DNA of 64,000 nucleotides, taken from positions 496,001 through 560,000 of the forward strand of contig JAWWNJ010000137.1 in assembly GCA_037176885.1 (NCBI GenBank), written 5' to 3'. The position numbers were made by a program, and so were the translations under genes. Every line of letters begins with the position of its first letter. Positions within the stretch are counted from its first letter, which is position 1. This document shows positions 44,491 through 53,674 of the stretch, one piece after another. This DNA comes from Favolaschia claudopus (taxonomy: Eukaryota > Basidiomycota > Agaricomycetes > Agaricales > Mycenaceae). The notes under the pieces are model-generated. The model was not told the DNA's origin. It ran no database searches and worked only from the letters and a program-made list of their open reading frames with translations.

Positions 44491-45666
44491 CTATTATCTC
44501 ATTCCCCACATCTACCCTGCTTCCCGCCACATTCTACGCCAAACTTGTCGACTTCTCGCTGACACGTCATGCCGTTCCCACCTCCCTTTTTCCGCTCCTT
44601 TTTCACTCCCTTTTTGCAGTTTTTTTTTTTTTTGTATTCTCTTCGTTTTTCTTCCGGTTTTTTTTGGCCTTTTCCAATCAGATTGTTAAAAGGGAAAAAA
44701 TTGGGGTCAAATGTGCAGTTTTGGCCGAAACAGTAGAAAAAAAGGGAGCGAAAAATGGGCTGCAAAAAGGGACGTGTGAACGCTCCGCTCAGAGCGTCCT
44801 TTTTGATCTCATTTTAACTCTTCCTTTTCTCGAATGCTAGGCAAGAGAGTACTTATACATCTAAGTTGTTCACCCCCTGCTCTGACCCCTGCTCGTTGAC
44901 TTGAAACAAAAAGGAAAGAAAAAGGGAAGCAAAAAGGCCGCAAAAAAGGAAGCAAAAAGGAGCGGAAAAAGGGGAGGTGTGAACAACCCTAATGACGCAA
45001 ACCGCGGAGAAGACCACAGGAAGCCATATGGGACGAGCAAAGCACCGTAGGATGTTGCCCAAAAAGTATACTGTACTATTTCGACCACAACTTCAGCCGT
45101 GACCCGCTTATTAAATTCACTTTTCCACTAATTCAAATTGCCTTTTTAGAAAATTTTCGTGGTATCTTTGATGCGAAAACGGGCCAAAACTCGTCGTGAC
45201 TCGTGACCACTTTCAAATAGAACTATGGTGCGAATCTTGTGCGAATCGGCTAAACACCACCCAACAGGAACGAAATCTATTACATCACATCAGGACCTTC
45301 CCACGCTTAACCCTCTGGCCAAAACACTCCGATTAGATAGTAGAGTAATCCCTCTAGACGAATTTTTAACTGCTCAAAACTGACAATAAATAATATTTTC
45401 TTCGAGGGCACTGTAAGTGGAAGGGTGACGGCCTGAACTACAATCTGGGCGGTAATCCGTGCAAATTCTCAGCACCAAGTGCCACCAACTCACGGCAGCG
45501 GCACGGCATGGTGATCGGCAAGCATCTTGTGATATAATTGATCAACATGATGTACAGCTGTTTTACGGTTTTTGTCCGGTTTCTGATGGAGTGGTGGCTC
45601 TTCAGAAGTTGTTTACCTGTGATTGCTGGTGCGTGCCCTCGCCGAGCAGCATGCAACAAGATAATA
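44491..45666. other. No gene; T/C and A/G tracts and a small inverted-end piece
   Basis: Complementary low-complexity tracts lie at about 44577-44660 (CCTCCCTTTTTCCGCTCC) and 44908-44980 (GGAGCGGAAAAAGGGGAGG). A 125-base segment at 44866-44990 has GTTGTTCAC/GTGAACAAC ends. Frames here are composition artefacts. Confidence 0.45.
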
Positions 45667-46046
45667 CAGCCGTTTTGGAAACAATATACGGGTTTTTGAT
45701 CGAGTGGTGCTCATTCATTTGTGCTTACCTTTGTTTTGCTTCCCGTCACCAGCTCCACTTCAGCCGAATCTGAGTTTTGCTTCCGCCACCCAGAGAACAC
45801 CAGGAAAAAAACAGGGGGTCAACAGAACTGAGGATCAAGACTCAACTGCTACTTGCCCAGAGCTCGACAGGGCCATGACTTGCGAGCAAGGGCCAAAACA
45901 AGGGACCAGCGGCACTTGATGTGGTACGGCAACGCCCCAAAAAGTGGTGCCCCCAGCTTTGCCGATGACAGAATCGTCAACAAACGTAAGCACAAACGAA
46001 AGAGCACCACTCAATCAAAACCCGTATATTGTTTCCAAAACGGCTG
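45667..46046. mobile_element. TA-flanked element with CAGCCGTTTTGG ends
   Basis: A 380-base element with about 68-base inverted ends (CAGCCGTTTTGGAAACAATA), flanked by TA (45665-45666 and 46047-46048). A degraded extra terminus (TACAGCTGTTTTACGG at 45552) lies just outside on the left, so two related elements may have stood side by side. Confidence 0.88.
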
Positions 46047-46548
46047 TAATGTGAGAAATGTAATTTACGTGTTAATAACAGTGTTAAGTATAAAGTACAT
46101 TCCTACACAGCGCTACTGTGTCTGGATTTGGACCCCCATCATTAGCACGTGTTTGACGTCGGCTGAAGGGGGCCAAATATTTTAATTTTAAATTTATGTA
46201 CGGGGTCACCGCAGGTTTGCATCCTCAGGAATGTCCCGCGCCGATTTCCCAAATTTTCCCCCAAGAAAGAGCGGAACATTAACGCAGAAATGGCTGTGAA
46301 ATGGCTTTGCACGGAGAAAATAATCATTTGCGGAACAGCAAGGGCCAAAATAAAAAATGTGGCCGGGACATTCCCTGTAGATTACAAATACTAAGAGATC
46401 CTATACTCAAGTTGTGTTGAAAATGTCGACGGTTGAGGCTGCAGAAGGGACTGACGAGGGGCAGACATTTGATCACAGCCACTTGCCAGTCCACACAGGT
46501 TACTGATGGTGACCTGTCACGTGCCTCTTTGCCCGCCAATTCTACGGC

Positions 46549-46757
46549 AGACAAGCTTTAGCTCCCTGCCTCCGGCACGGCCGACTCGCTGCGCTCGCCG
46601 GCCTTCCTCCGTTCGGTCACACAGCTTGTTGGGGCTGGCCGCCCCAAACCCCGCTGCGCTCGCTCCGCTCGCGACGTCTCGTACGATCTCAGACAAAGAC
46701 CCCGTGATTTTCTGTCAAAAGTCACGCGACTGATGGCCTGGCCCTCTTTTCAAGTAT
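46549..46757 (-). repeat. GC-rich dispersed repeat, copy 3 (inverted)
   Basis: The inverted equivalent of 41374-41600, including GGCCATCAGTCGCGTGAC, the GAGCGGAGCGAGCG core and the ATCCTATACTTGAAAA start at its high-coordinate end. The 48-base repeat 46498-46545 abuts its other end. Confidence 0.85.
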
Positions 46758-46894
46758 AGGATGTCTCCCAGGCACTAATGTACACTACGGTCCCTGGACT
46801 TCTGCACCATCACATAGCCGAGCTCACGGCCGCAATCTCGCCAGATTCGCCGCGGTAGAACCGTAGAACTGCAAGAAAAATAGAGAAGCAATTA

Positions 46895-47786
46895 CAGCAG
46901 TTTGCAGATGTAATGACACCACGTCGCATCACATGTAAAGAAAGCACGAAAAATACGTCTTCTTGTATCGCCTCGTTCTTGCTCGTTTCTTGCCCAATAT
47001 CGACTATTCTTGTATGTATGAGGTCGCCTTAATCCGGGCCTCAAGACGCTGGTATTTTATTGTCAAAATTCCGACTTTGATTTTGGTCGACATCCACTTG
47101 ACATCCAGCTTCTCCAACGTTGTCGCGCTCCTAGCAGGGTTATGCACACAGAATGAGTCTTGAGATCTCCAGAAAATAGTCATCTGGCATGCTTAGTAGT
47201 GTATGTGTGGTACAAAGTGGCTAATAGTAAGTAAGCCACGCAGACTCCAGTGGCAAACGAGAAAAATAGAATACGCCACAGCGAAATTTAGCGAAAAATT
47301 AGCGTCCTTTCCTTTTTGAAGACGCACCCCACTGGTGCTATACACCGCACGGCAGGGAATTGTGACCCGCGCCTGAGAAGGAACAAAACCAGAGAACGAA
47401 ACTGTGAAGTGATCACGGTGGAAGTAGAGAAGAGACACGAGAACAATAAGTTATCTAACCGGAATCCGCGCTACAAATGCATATTGTAGATTGAAAGCGA
47501 CTAGAACTGCCTTCCTAACGCGCCTACACACGAGGCATTCTCTCCAGAATTGCGTCCAAGACGGCGATGACGATGACGAGCAAGGTGGATGTCGGCCAAA
47601 ATGAAGTCAGGATTTCGGCGATAAAAGAGAGTCGTTTTGAAGCCCGGATTACGGCGAGTCCTCCGATACCAAAATTATGCTATTTGTCGTCGAAACGAGA
47701 GAGATACGAAGGAGAGAAGAAGACGTGTTTTTTGTGCTTTCTTCTCATGTGATGCGACGTGGTGTCATTACATCTGCAAACTGCTG
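46895..47786. mobile_element. TA-flanked element with long inverted arms, CAGCAG ends
   Basis: An 892-base element flanked by TA (46893-46894 and 47787-47788). The outer 45 bases match almost perfectly (CAGCAGTTTGCAGATGTAAT), and weaker pairing continues to about 210 bases, including TAATCCGGGC and GACATCCAC. It has no transposase frame. Confidence 0.9.
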
Positions 47787-47788
47787 TA

Positions 47789-48130
47789 ATTTTCGGGACA
47801 GGTAATTGAGAGACTTGAAGGTCGTATCACAGGGACGGCGTAGAAGATTTCAAGGACATCATAAGCAGATTTTGCCACCAGAGCGATGTTTGGTTGCGAG
47901 TAAATCACAGCTTTAAGAAAGTTCTCTGAAGTCAAGCGTTGGTGAAGATTCTGGAGTTTGGGAGAATTACAGAACAATTTGGCCCGGAATGTGTCGCGGA
48001 GGTTGGTAAGTTCCAGCGAAGATACACATGTACATTCCAGTAACGCGTGTTCTGGAGATTCAACCTTTGACTTGCAGAATCTGCAAAGATGTAGTGTTGC
48101 TGTGGTCCTGCGTGATCTCTGGACCCTTTG
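47789..48130 (-). pseudogene. LINE 3-prime end remnant (zinc-binding motif)
   Basis: The minus-strand frame contains CRFCKSKVESPEHALLEC, a C-x2-C-x7-H-x4-C motif like the C-terminal zinc-binding part of LINE reverse transcriptases, followed by about 80 residues (LRDTFRAKLFCNSPKLQNL). The upstream reverse transcriptase is absent. It meets the next remnant head-to-head at about 48130. Confidence 0.5.
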
Positions 48131-48971
48131 CCCACTCCTACTCTGCCGCCGTTGGCAGATCTCAGTTCTGCAATTCTGGACCCAGCTGCAAAAGCAGCTT
48201 ATAATCGCGATGAAGCAGTGGCTTATAGGCTCAGTGGAAAGCATGGTTTCCATCCCGCTGCTTCATGGTCGGTTGGAACCGCAGGAGACGGGGCTCCTAA
48301 GCGGATTCCTCTCTGCCAGGGACATTATCTTCGGCTGTTGCAGTAACCGACCATCGGTTAGCTCTGACAAGGCTGCTTTGCGGATCCTTCTACTTTTGGG
48401 GTTTGCGGTCCAACCGGAGATCCATCCTGCTGCTTCGTTATCGTGTCGCAAGTGTGGCGGGGCATTGGAAACTCCGGGACATGTATTTCTGCAGGTGCAG
48501 GGATGTGCAGACGGTGGCGGCACGGGATTGCTTAAGGAGAGTCTCTTGCACGACTTTGGGATGACTCTGCGAGCCTCGGTTACGGCTGCAGATGTGCACC
48601 TCCTGTTGCAGGAGTTGATTTTCAACTTGGGGACTGTTGCGCCAGTGGCTCGGTTCATTTATAAGGTGGTTCGGGCGTGGCGCTTCTTTGGTCGACGGCT
48701 CCCCACAATGGTCTCAGAGCTGGCTCCTGACACTGATGAGGAGGCAGATTTTTGGGATTTGGAGACAGCGACTGCGACTTGGAGCTTGGAGGGATGGACA
48801 TGGAAATAGACATTTAGATTTTACAGGTTTTTATATTTTGTATTTGCAGGTACAGCTTGTATTCCCTGGGCGCCGGTAGAGGGCTCCTTGAGGGTCAGGT
48901 CGCTGCCGTTCGGGGGTATGAGTAGGCGGTACCCCTCGTGGGCCCTTGCCTTATTATTATTATTATTATTA
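48128..48971 (+). pseudogene. LINE 3-prime end remnant with (TTA)n tail
   Basis: The plus-strand frame to 48809 contains LSCRKCGGALETPGHVFLQV, again the zinc-binding Cys/His motif of LINE ends; the last Cys position is Val in this frame, with Cys three residues on. About 160 bases after the stop comes a run of TTA repeats (48951-48971), a typical LINE 3-prime tail. It is 5-prime truncated, as LINE copies usually are, and shifts frame near 48350. Confidence 0.55.
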
Positions 48972-49164
48972 GTGATCGCTGGCGGCTGAACTGGCGGATT
49001 TTCGTGATTTATTCATAACGTTACCGTACAGTGCCGGACACGCAAAGTCGACAACTTTGATCTTCCATTTATGGAAGGTGTGACACATGCCCTGGCGGCT
49101 AAGCCTTAGGTAGAGAGCAACCAAGTACGGTTGCCCCACGTTATTTAACCTTTTCGAGAAGATA

Positions 49165-49636
49165 GAGTCCGTTCCACCTATGCTCGAGGGAAATTAAAAA
49201 ATCTGGCTCTACAGTTCTGTGTGCATACATACTAGGTACCTAGAAATCAAATACTATGCATGCAAGATGAGATTCGCCGAATTGATGGCAGACCTCAAAA
49301 TCCCATCAAATTCATCGTTTTTGCATCATTCAAGAACTAGTCTTTCAATTTTACAGCTTTCTCTCAAGTCCAAGTTTAGGGACATCGTAGATAGGACTCT
49401 CCTCAGATCTGTTGAGCCAGATTTTTTAATTTCCCTCGTGCGACGGACTAGTTTCCGAATTGATGGCAGACCTCAAAATCCCATCAAATTCATCGTTTTT
49501 GCATCATTCAAGAACTAGTCTTTCAATTTTACAGCTTTCTCTCAAGTCCAAGTTTAGGGACATCGTAGATAGGACTCTCCTCAGATCTGTAGAGCCAAAT
49601 TTTTTAATTTCCCTCGAGCATAGGTGGAACGGACTA
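49165..49636. mobile_element. Nested foldback element with 178-base duplication
   Basis: Arms of about 48 bases (AGTCCGTTCCACCTATGCTC and its inverse) enclose two direct copies of a 178-base unit (49277-49454 and 49455 to about 49620) that differ at only a few places. Non-coding. Confidence 0.82.
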
Positions 49637-49800
49637 TCCTATACATGAAAAGAAGAAGTGCACAACATTGGGTCCAGGAAAGGGATTTTTATCCCGTGAC
49701 TTTCTGTCAAAGCCTGAGAATCCCCGCGGCGACGCGCGCCGGCGAGTGCAGCGAGCGGCAGTGCGGCGCCGTCGGCCTTGAAAGCAGCAAGTGAGTGCAG
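49637..49800 (+). repeat. GC-rich dispersed repeat, copy 4
   Basis: Starts ATCCTATACATGAAAA like copy 1 and contains the GGCGAGTGCAGCGAGCGGCA core. It is truncated on the right and lies inside the Harbinger-like element. Confidence 0.75.
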
Positions 49801-49985
49801 GTCAAAGCCTTTGAAGGGTCCTGAGTGGCGAAGGCACGGGTCCCATAGCTCGTATCTTCTCGAAAAGGCTAAATCACGTGGGGCAACCGTACTTGGTTGC
49901 TCTCTACCTTAGTTTTCTGTGTAAACATGTTGTTATAGACCCAAACAACGGGTTTGCACGAGCCGATTTCCCCAAAACTCAAAAT

Positions 49986-50023
<38 letters not shown>

Positions 50024-50084
50024 CCCCCAAAATTTTGGCCGAACACCGAGATCTCATGGGAAAATTTCGAAACATAGCGCAATC

Positions 50085-50150
50085 TATTGGAAGTAGCAAC
50101 TAACCTCTTACCCATGCGCAAGGGTAAGAGGTTAGTTGCTACTTCCAATA
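50085..50150. repeat. Perfect 29-base-pair hairpin
   Basis: TATTGGAAGTAGCAACTAAC through CTTACCC is followed by an 8-base loop (ATGCGCAA) and its exact complement. It could be an element end or a strong RNA or cruciform structure. Confidence 0.9.
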
Positions 50151-50813
50151 AAACACCAACCCCGGGTGGAACCCCGGAAACAATGTTCATGGGCAGGCAC
50201 AGGACCGGCGCTTGTGCCCCCACTACCAAGCGCTGGTAGGTTTAAGTTCTCTTCCAATTACAAACCCTGTTGTTAACTAACACGACGCTGAGGTGAGGCT
50301 TCTATTGCTCTGTACCCAGGAATGCATTACTTACAGTATTCCCTAGCTAATCGTGTATTCTGTCTAGGTGCATAATAGAGCTGTTGTTGTTAACTAACAC
50401 GACGCTGAGCTAATCGTGTATTCTGTCTGGGACGGACGTCCGGTTTTGAGAGGAAGAGGTTCTAATCAAGCAACGTGAAGCTAATTACTATATTCTCTCG
50501 AGTTTGCGCTGCCAATGAGGTACTGAAATGAAGCTGAATCAATTACAATTCTGCCTAACACAAGAGATCGATATATGTAGACTGCTAAACAGCTATAACA
50601 GGGGACCGAGCTACGACATCTCTTTCTCGCCGCTCGCTACGATCGGTAAAAGAAGGAGTTAATCGCAAGAGACCAGAGGGAAAGTGTGATACTCACTTAC
50701 CTCAGGTGCGCAACGCCAGCCGGCGTTGATGAATTTTGAACTTGCTCAAGACGAGCTTCCTTCAAACCACCAGGTTCTGTTTGGCCGGCGTGCCAATGCC
50801 ACAATCTCCATTA
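50151..50813. other. No gene; short direct repeats
   Basis: TGTTGTTAACTAACACGACG occurs at about 50268 and 50383, and AGCTAATCGTGTATTCTGTC at about 50344 and 50408. Otherwise nothing recognised. Confidence 0.5.
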
Positions 50814-50998
50814 GAGCCTTTGCGGTAGCTGCTGGCGGCTAATTTTTCTCACGACCCACTAAGCACCGGGTCTCAAGTAAGCCACCCTGAGCAGCTGTTA
50901 TGAAGGACATCTCAAGGTGGCTAACTTGGCCCAGTAGCATCAGCAGTCGTTGTGTGGCACGAGCCGCCAGTTCCTGTGGCGGCTCACCGCAAAGGCTC
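50814..50998. mobile_element. TA-flanked miniature element, GAGCCTTTGCGG ends
   Basis: A 185-base element with ends GAGCCTTTGCGGTAGC and GAGCCTTTGCGGTGAGCC read inward, flanked by TA. Same family as 62369-62818 (GAGAGTTTGCGGTGAGCCGC). Confidence 0.8.
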
Positions 50999-51292
50999 TA
51001 TTATCCTCTGATTCCTCCGAGTTCTCAGTCCTCTGTACGCCGCGCGCGGCGCCGTTTCCGTCACCTGCAGCCGTGGAGACGTTGTTGCTGTGTTAGGCGG
51101 GGTGGAAAGCAGTGATGGTTGATTCGAGGTTAGGAAAACCTGCTTCTGGAAGTAAGGAAATGAGGAGAGAGGAGGAGGAGGCAAAGGAGGAAATAGGCGC
51201 CGGGCGCGTGTCAATTGATGGCATCAATCATGTTATTTGCCAAGCGCTCATGTTATTAGCCATTTCGCTACCTGGCCGAAAAACACTTCATT

Positions 51293-51492
51293 AGCGGGTT
51301 TGTGCAAAGCGACCCGGCTCGCTTTGCGACCGCTCAGATCTCCACAACGAGCAGCCTCAGGTGTGAGGTCCCAGCGACCTAGGAATGCCCCAGGGCGATA
51401 CTCTCCTAGGCTGCTTGGAGCTCATACCTGGTATCTGTTGTTGCGGAGATCTGAGCGGTTGAAAAGCGACCTGGGTCGCTCGCACAAACTCT
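51293..51492. mobile_element. 200-base inverted-repeat element, copy 2
   Basis: Homologous throughout to 44291-44490, including AGCGGGTTTGTGC, ACCGCTCAGATCTC and the central CCCAGCGACCTAGGA. Duplication not resolved. Confidence 0.8.
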
Positions 51493-51665
51493 TGACAGAA
51501 CTAAGCCTACATACTTAAACTAGATCTCCACAAATTTTTGAGTACTCAAAACATCCGTAAGCTAGGGAAATTTAAAGAAGAAAGTGATGGAAAGGCGCAA
51601 GTAACATTGTGGCTGTGGGCAAATAACACCCAGCTGATCGGATTATCAACACCTCAAAATTGGGC

Positions 51666-51772
51666 CAGTGTTCGCCCTTAAGCCTTAAATTCGGGTCTGG
51701 CCAACCCTTAAGGCTTATTAAGCCTTATCCCTTAATAACCCTTAAGACCTTGAAGCCTTAATTTCCTTTTTA
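51666..51772. mobile_element. Fragment of hAT-type CAGTG element
   Basis: Starts CAGTGTTCGCCCTTAAGCC and is full of CTTAAG words. The right terminus is lost. Confidence 0.6.
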
Positions 51773-52405
51773 GGTAGGTAGTTCCCACCTCCAACAGGCG
51801 CGAATTTTCAGTGGAGTGTATATATTCAAGCACTTCAATCTTCAGCCGTTTCATGTCGAGGTTAGTTCCTTTGGATGTTATGTACCAAATTCCTGAGCAT
51901 CCGGAGAGGATTGATGAATTTAATGACACTCCATCAATTATTTTATTCCGTATATTTCAGGCGGCGCCGGCATGGCATCGATCTTGTTCCGAAGGAGGAT
52001 GCAAAAAGCCCAAGGCCGAGAAACCCGACAGCCACCATACGATCGGACGTAATGTTGCCGCGACTTGGACTTCAGGTCGCCAAGTCGCCCAGTCGCAATC
52101 AACTTAAGTCGAGTCAAGCCGAGTCAATCGAGCCGACTTGTACTGACTTGGCAAGTCATTTCAAGTTGACTTGAAGTCACTCCAGTCGACTGAAGTCGAG
52201 CATAATTTTGTATTTGTTCAACCTAGTTATGAGAATACATTAGAGATGCTCAAAGACTCGATTTTGCGTGTTTGCTTTGCATTTGTTTAGCTGGAGGCTG
52301 TCGTGCCATCAATTTGATCATCATCTGCCTTCGTCTCTTCTCCAACTCTTCTCTCTGGTCGAAATGGGTCCTCCACAATCCTCTGCCACAACTCAACAAT
52401 GTTAT

Positions 52406-53082
52406 TTAGTTGGTATAGATGTCAACAAGCTCAGGAATATCATCTTCGTCCGAATCCCAAGTCATATCAGCGTCAACCAGCTCAGGCAGATCTTCTTCGC
52501 AATCTTCATCTGACTCGTTCGACGACGTTCGGTGCCAACTGTCATGGCTGAAATGTACCACATCGGGCTGGAATGCTAGAGCAGCACAGCCAGCCGCTTC
52601 ATACGCAGCTTCTCTGGCGACACAGTGATGCACAAAACACAAAAAATCCTGGCTGAAGGTCATTGCACGCAAAATAAAAATCAACGGGCACTACGTGCCT
52701 CAAAATTTGTGTAAGTGGAATCAGAGAAGTAAGGAATCGTCACGCGGCGTAAATCAACAGCGTAGATGTACTCGGGATATCCTGAGTCACCCCCGCGTAT
52801 CACCTCCGCCACATGGCGCACGCGCGAGTTTCCTCTAACGCAAAGTCGAAGCCATCTAATAGCTTGCCTGATACGTGAGACACCGGTGTCGAACGCAGCA
52901 AAACTCTAAGGGTGAGGTTATACACTAAAGAGTCTCAACAGTATTTGACTTACATTGGCAGCTGAATCCTCGAGCAGCGGAAATGGGTTGTCCATGTCTG
53001 CGGAAAACTCGGTCATTATCTGGAGCAATCCACTCATATTTATAGCCTCTCCCTCAATCTCGTTGTCGTCAGTGTCCCGCAT
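52406..53082 (-). CDS. Second gene of hAT element B, acidic-tailed, unknown function
   Basis: Minus-strand pieces: from 53082 MRDTDDNEIEGEAINMSGLL to PFPLLEDSAAN at about 52952; then, after an intron, SFAAFDTGVSRIRQAIRWLR to YFSDSTYTNFEARSAR (52681); and a last part from about 52660 to 52406 with REAAYEAAGCAALAFQP and two acidic copies, EEDLPELVDADM and DEDDIPELVDIY. The junction to the last part is not solved, so two genes or a missed intron are possible. The tail matches the SEDIPDLVEAEYW end encoded in element A, so the gene is conserved between the two transposons and is likely useful to them. Upstream to 53700 are two frames that repeat each other (FTRAASLVNW and FTKPASFGNL), perhaps more exons. 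No domain is recognised. Confidence 0.5.
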
Positions 53083-53674
53083 GATCGAAATTCATCTGTT
53101 TCTGGTTCCATTTCGTAGCCCAACTCACGACATTTCATTTGCATTTCATATCAAACCAATCTTCTGATTCACAGGTTCATTTCCCCTCGTCCAGTTGCCC
53201 AGATGAGTCCACCGGTTGAGAGTGTCCTCGCTGCAGACATCGAGTTTTCCCTCCAGAACCCTCATATCTCTTTGATTATCGTGGGCTGGAATGATCAACA
53301 ATTGTGAGTGGTCGGGTGGTTGACTTCTTCCAAGATATGTTCTATCTTTGCAGTTCAGATTCCCAAACGAAGCAGGCTTTGTGAACCTGGCTTCAACTTG
53401 ACCCTCGCCGCGGCCCAATTACATGCACACAAAGACCATGGCCTGCATACTCCCCTGAATAACGAACAACCGCTTGCTGTGAGTGGTCAACCATCCACTT
53501 GGCTCCATATACGTCTCTAAAATAGTTTGACCAATTCACAAGCGAAGCAGCTCTTGTGAAAACAGCTTCAATTTCACCCGGCCAGTCTTTTATCTCTATC
53601 GCATGAACTTCTGGCTTAAATACAGTGTTATTTAGCGTCTCTCCGCCCAGTTCTCTCTCCTTCGCAATATTTAA

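Larger units (their letters stand above)
49109..49908. mobile_element. Harbinger-like miniature element (TTA duplication)
   Basis: Ends GGTAGAGAGCAACCAAGTAC inverted on both sides (about 50-base arms), flanked by TTA (49106-49108 and 49909-49911). A 3-base TTA duplication fits PIF/Harbinger. The interior is filled by two further insertions (49165-49636 and 49637-49800). Confidence 0.8.
49023..50084 (+). mobile_element. CAGTGCCGGACACG element, copy 2, interrupted
   Basis: Starts TACAGTGCCGGACACGCAAA and is homologous to 34079-34309 inverted. The homology stops at 49108, resumes at 49909 (TTTTCTGTGTAAAC) and runs to CATAGCGCAATC at about 50084. It contains a 33-base A run at 49987-50019. The gap is filled by the element at 49109-49908. 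Confidence 0.7.

Noticed and set aside
44530..45060. Open frames rich in Phe, Lys and Arg
   Set aside because: Low-complexity T/C and A/G tracts on complementary strands explain them.
49277..49620. CRISPR-like direct repeats
   Set aside because: Only two 178-base units without spacers, inside a foldback element in a eukaryotic genome.
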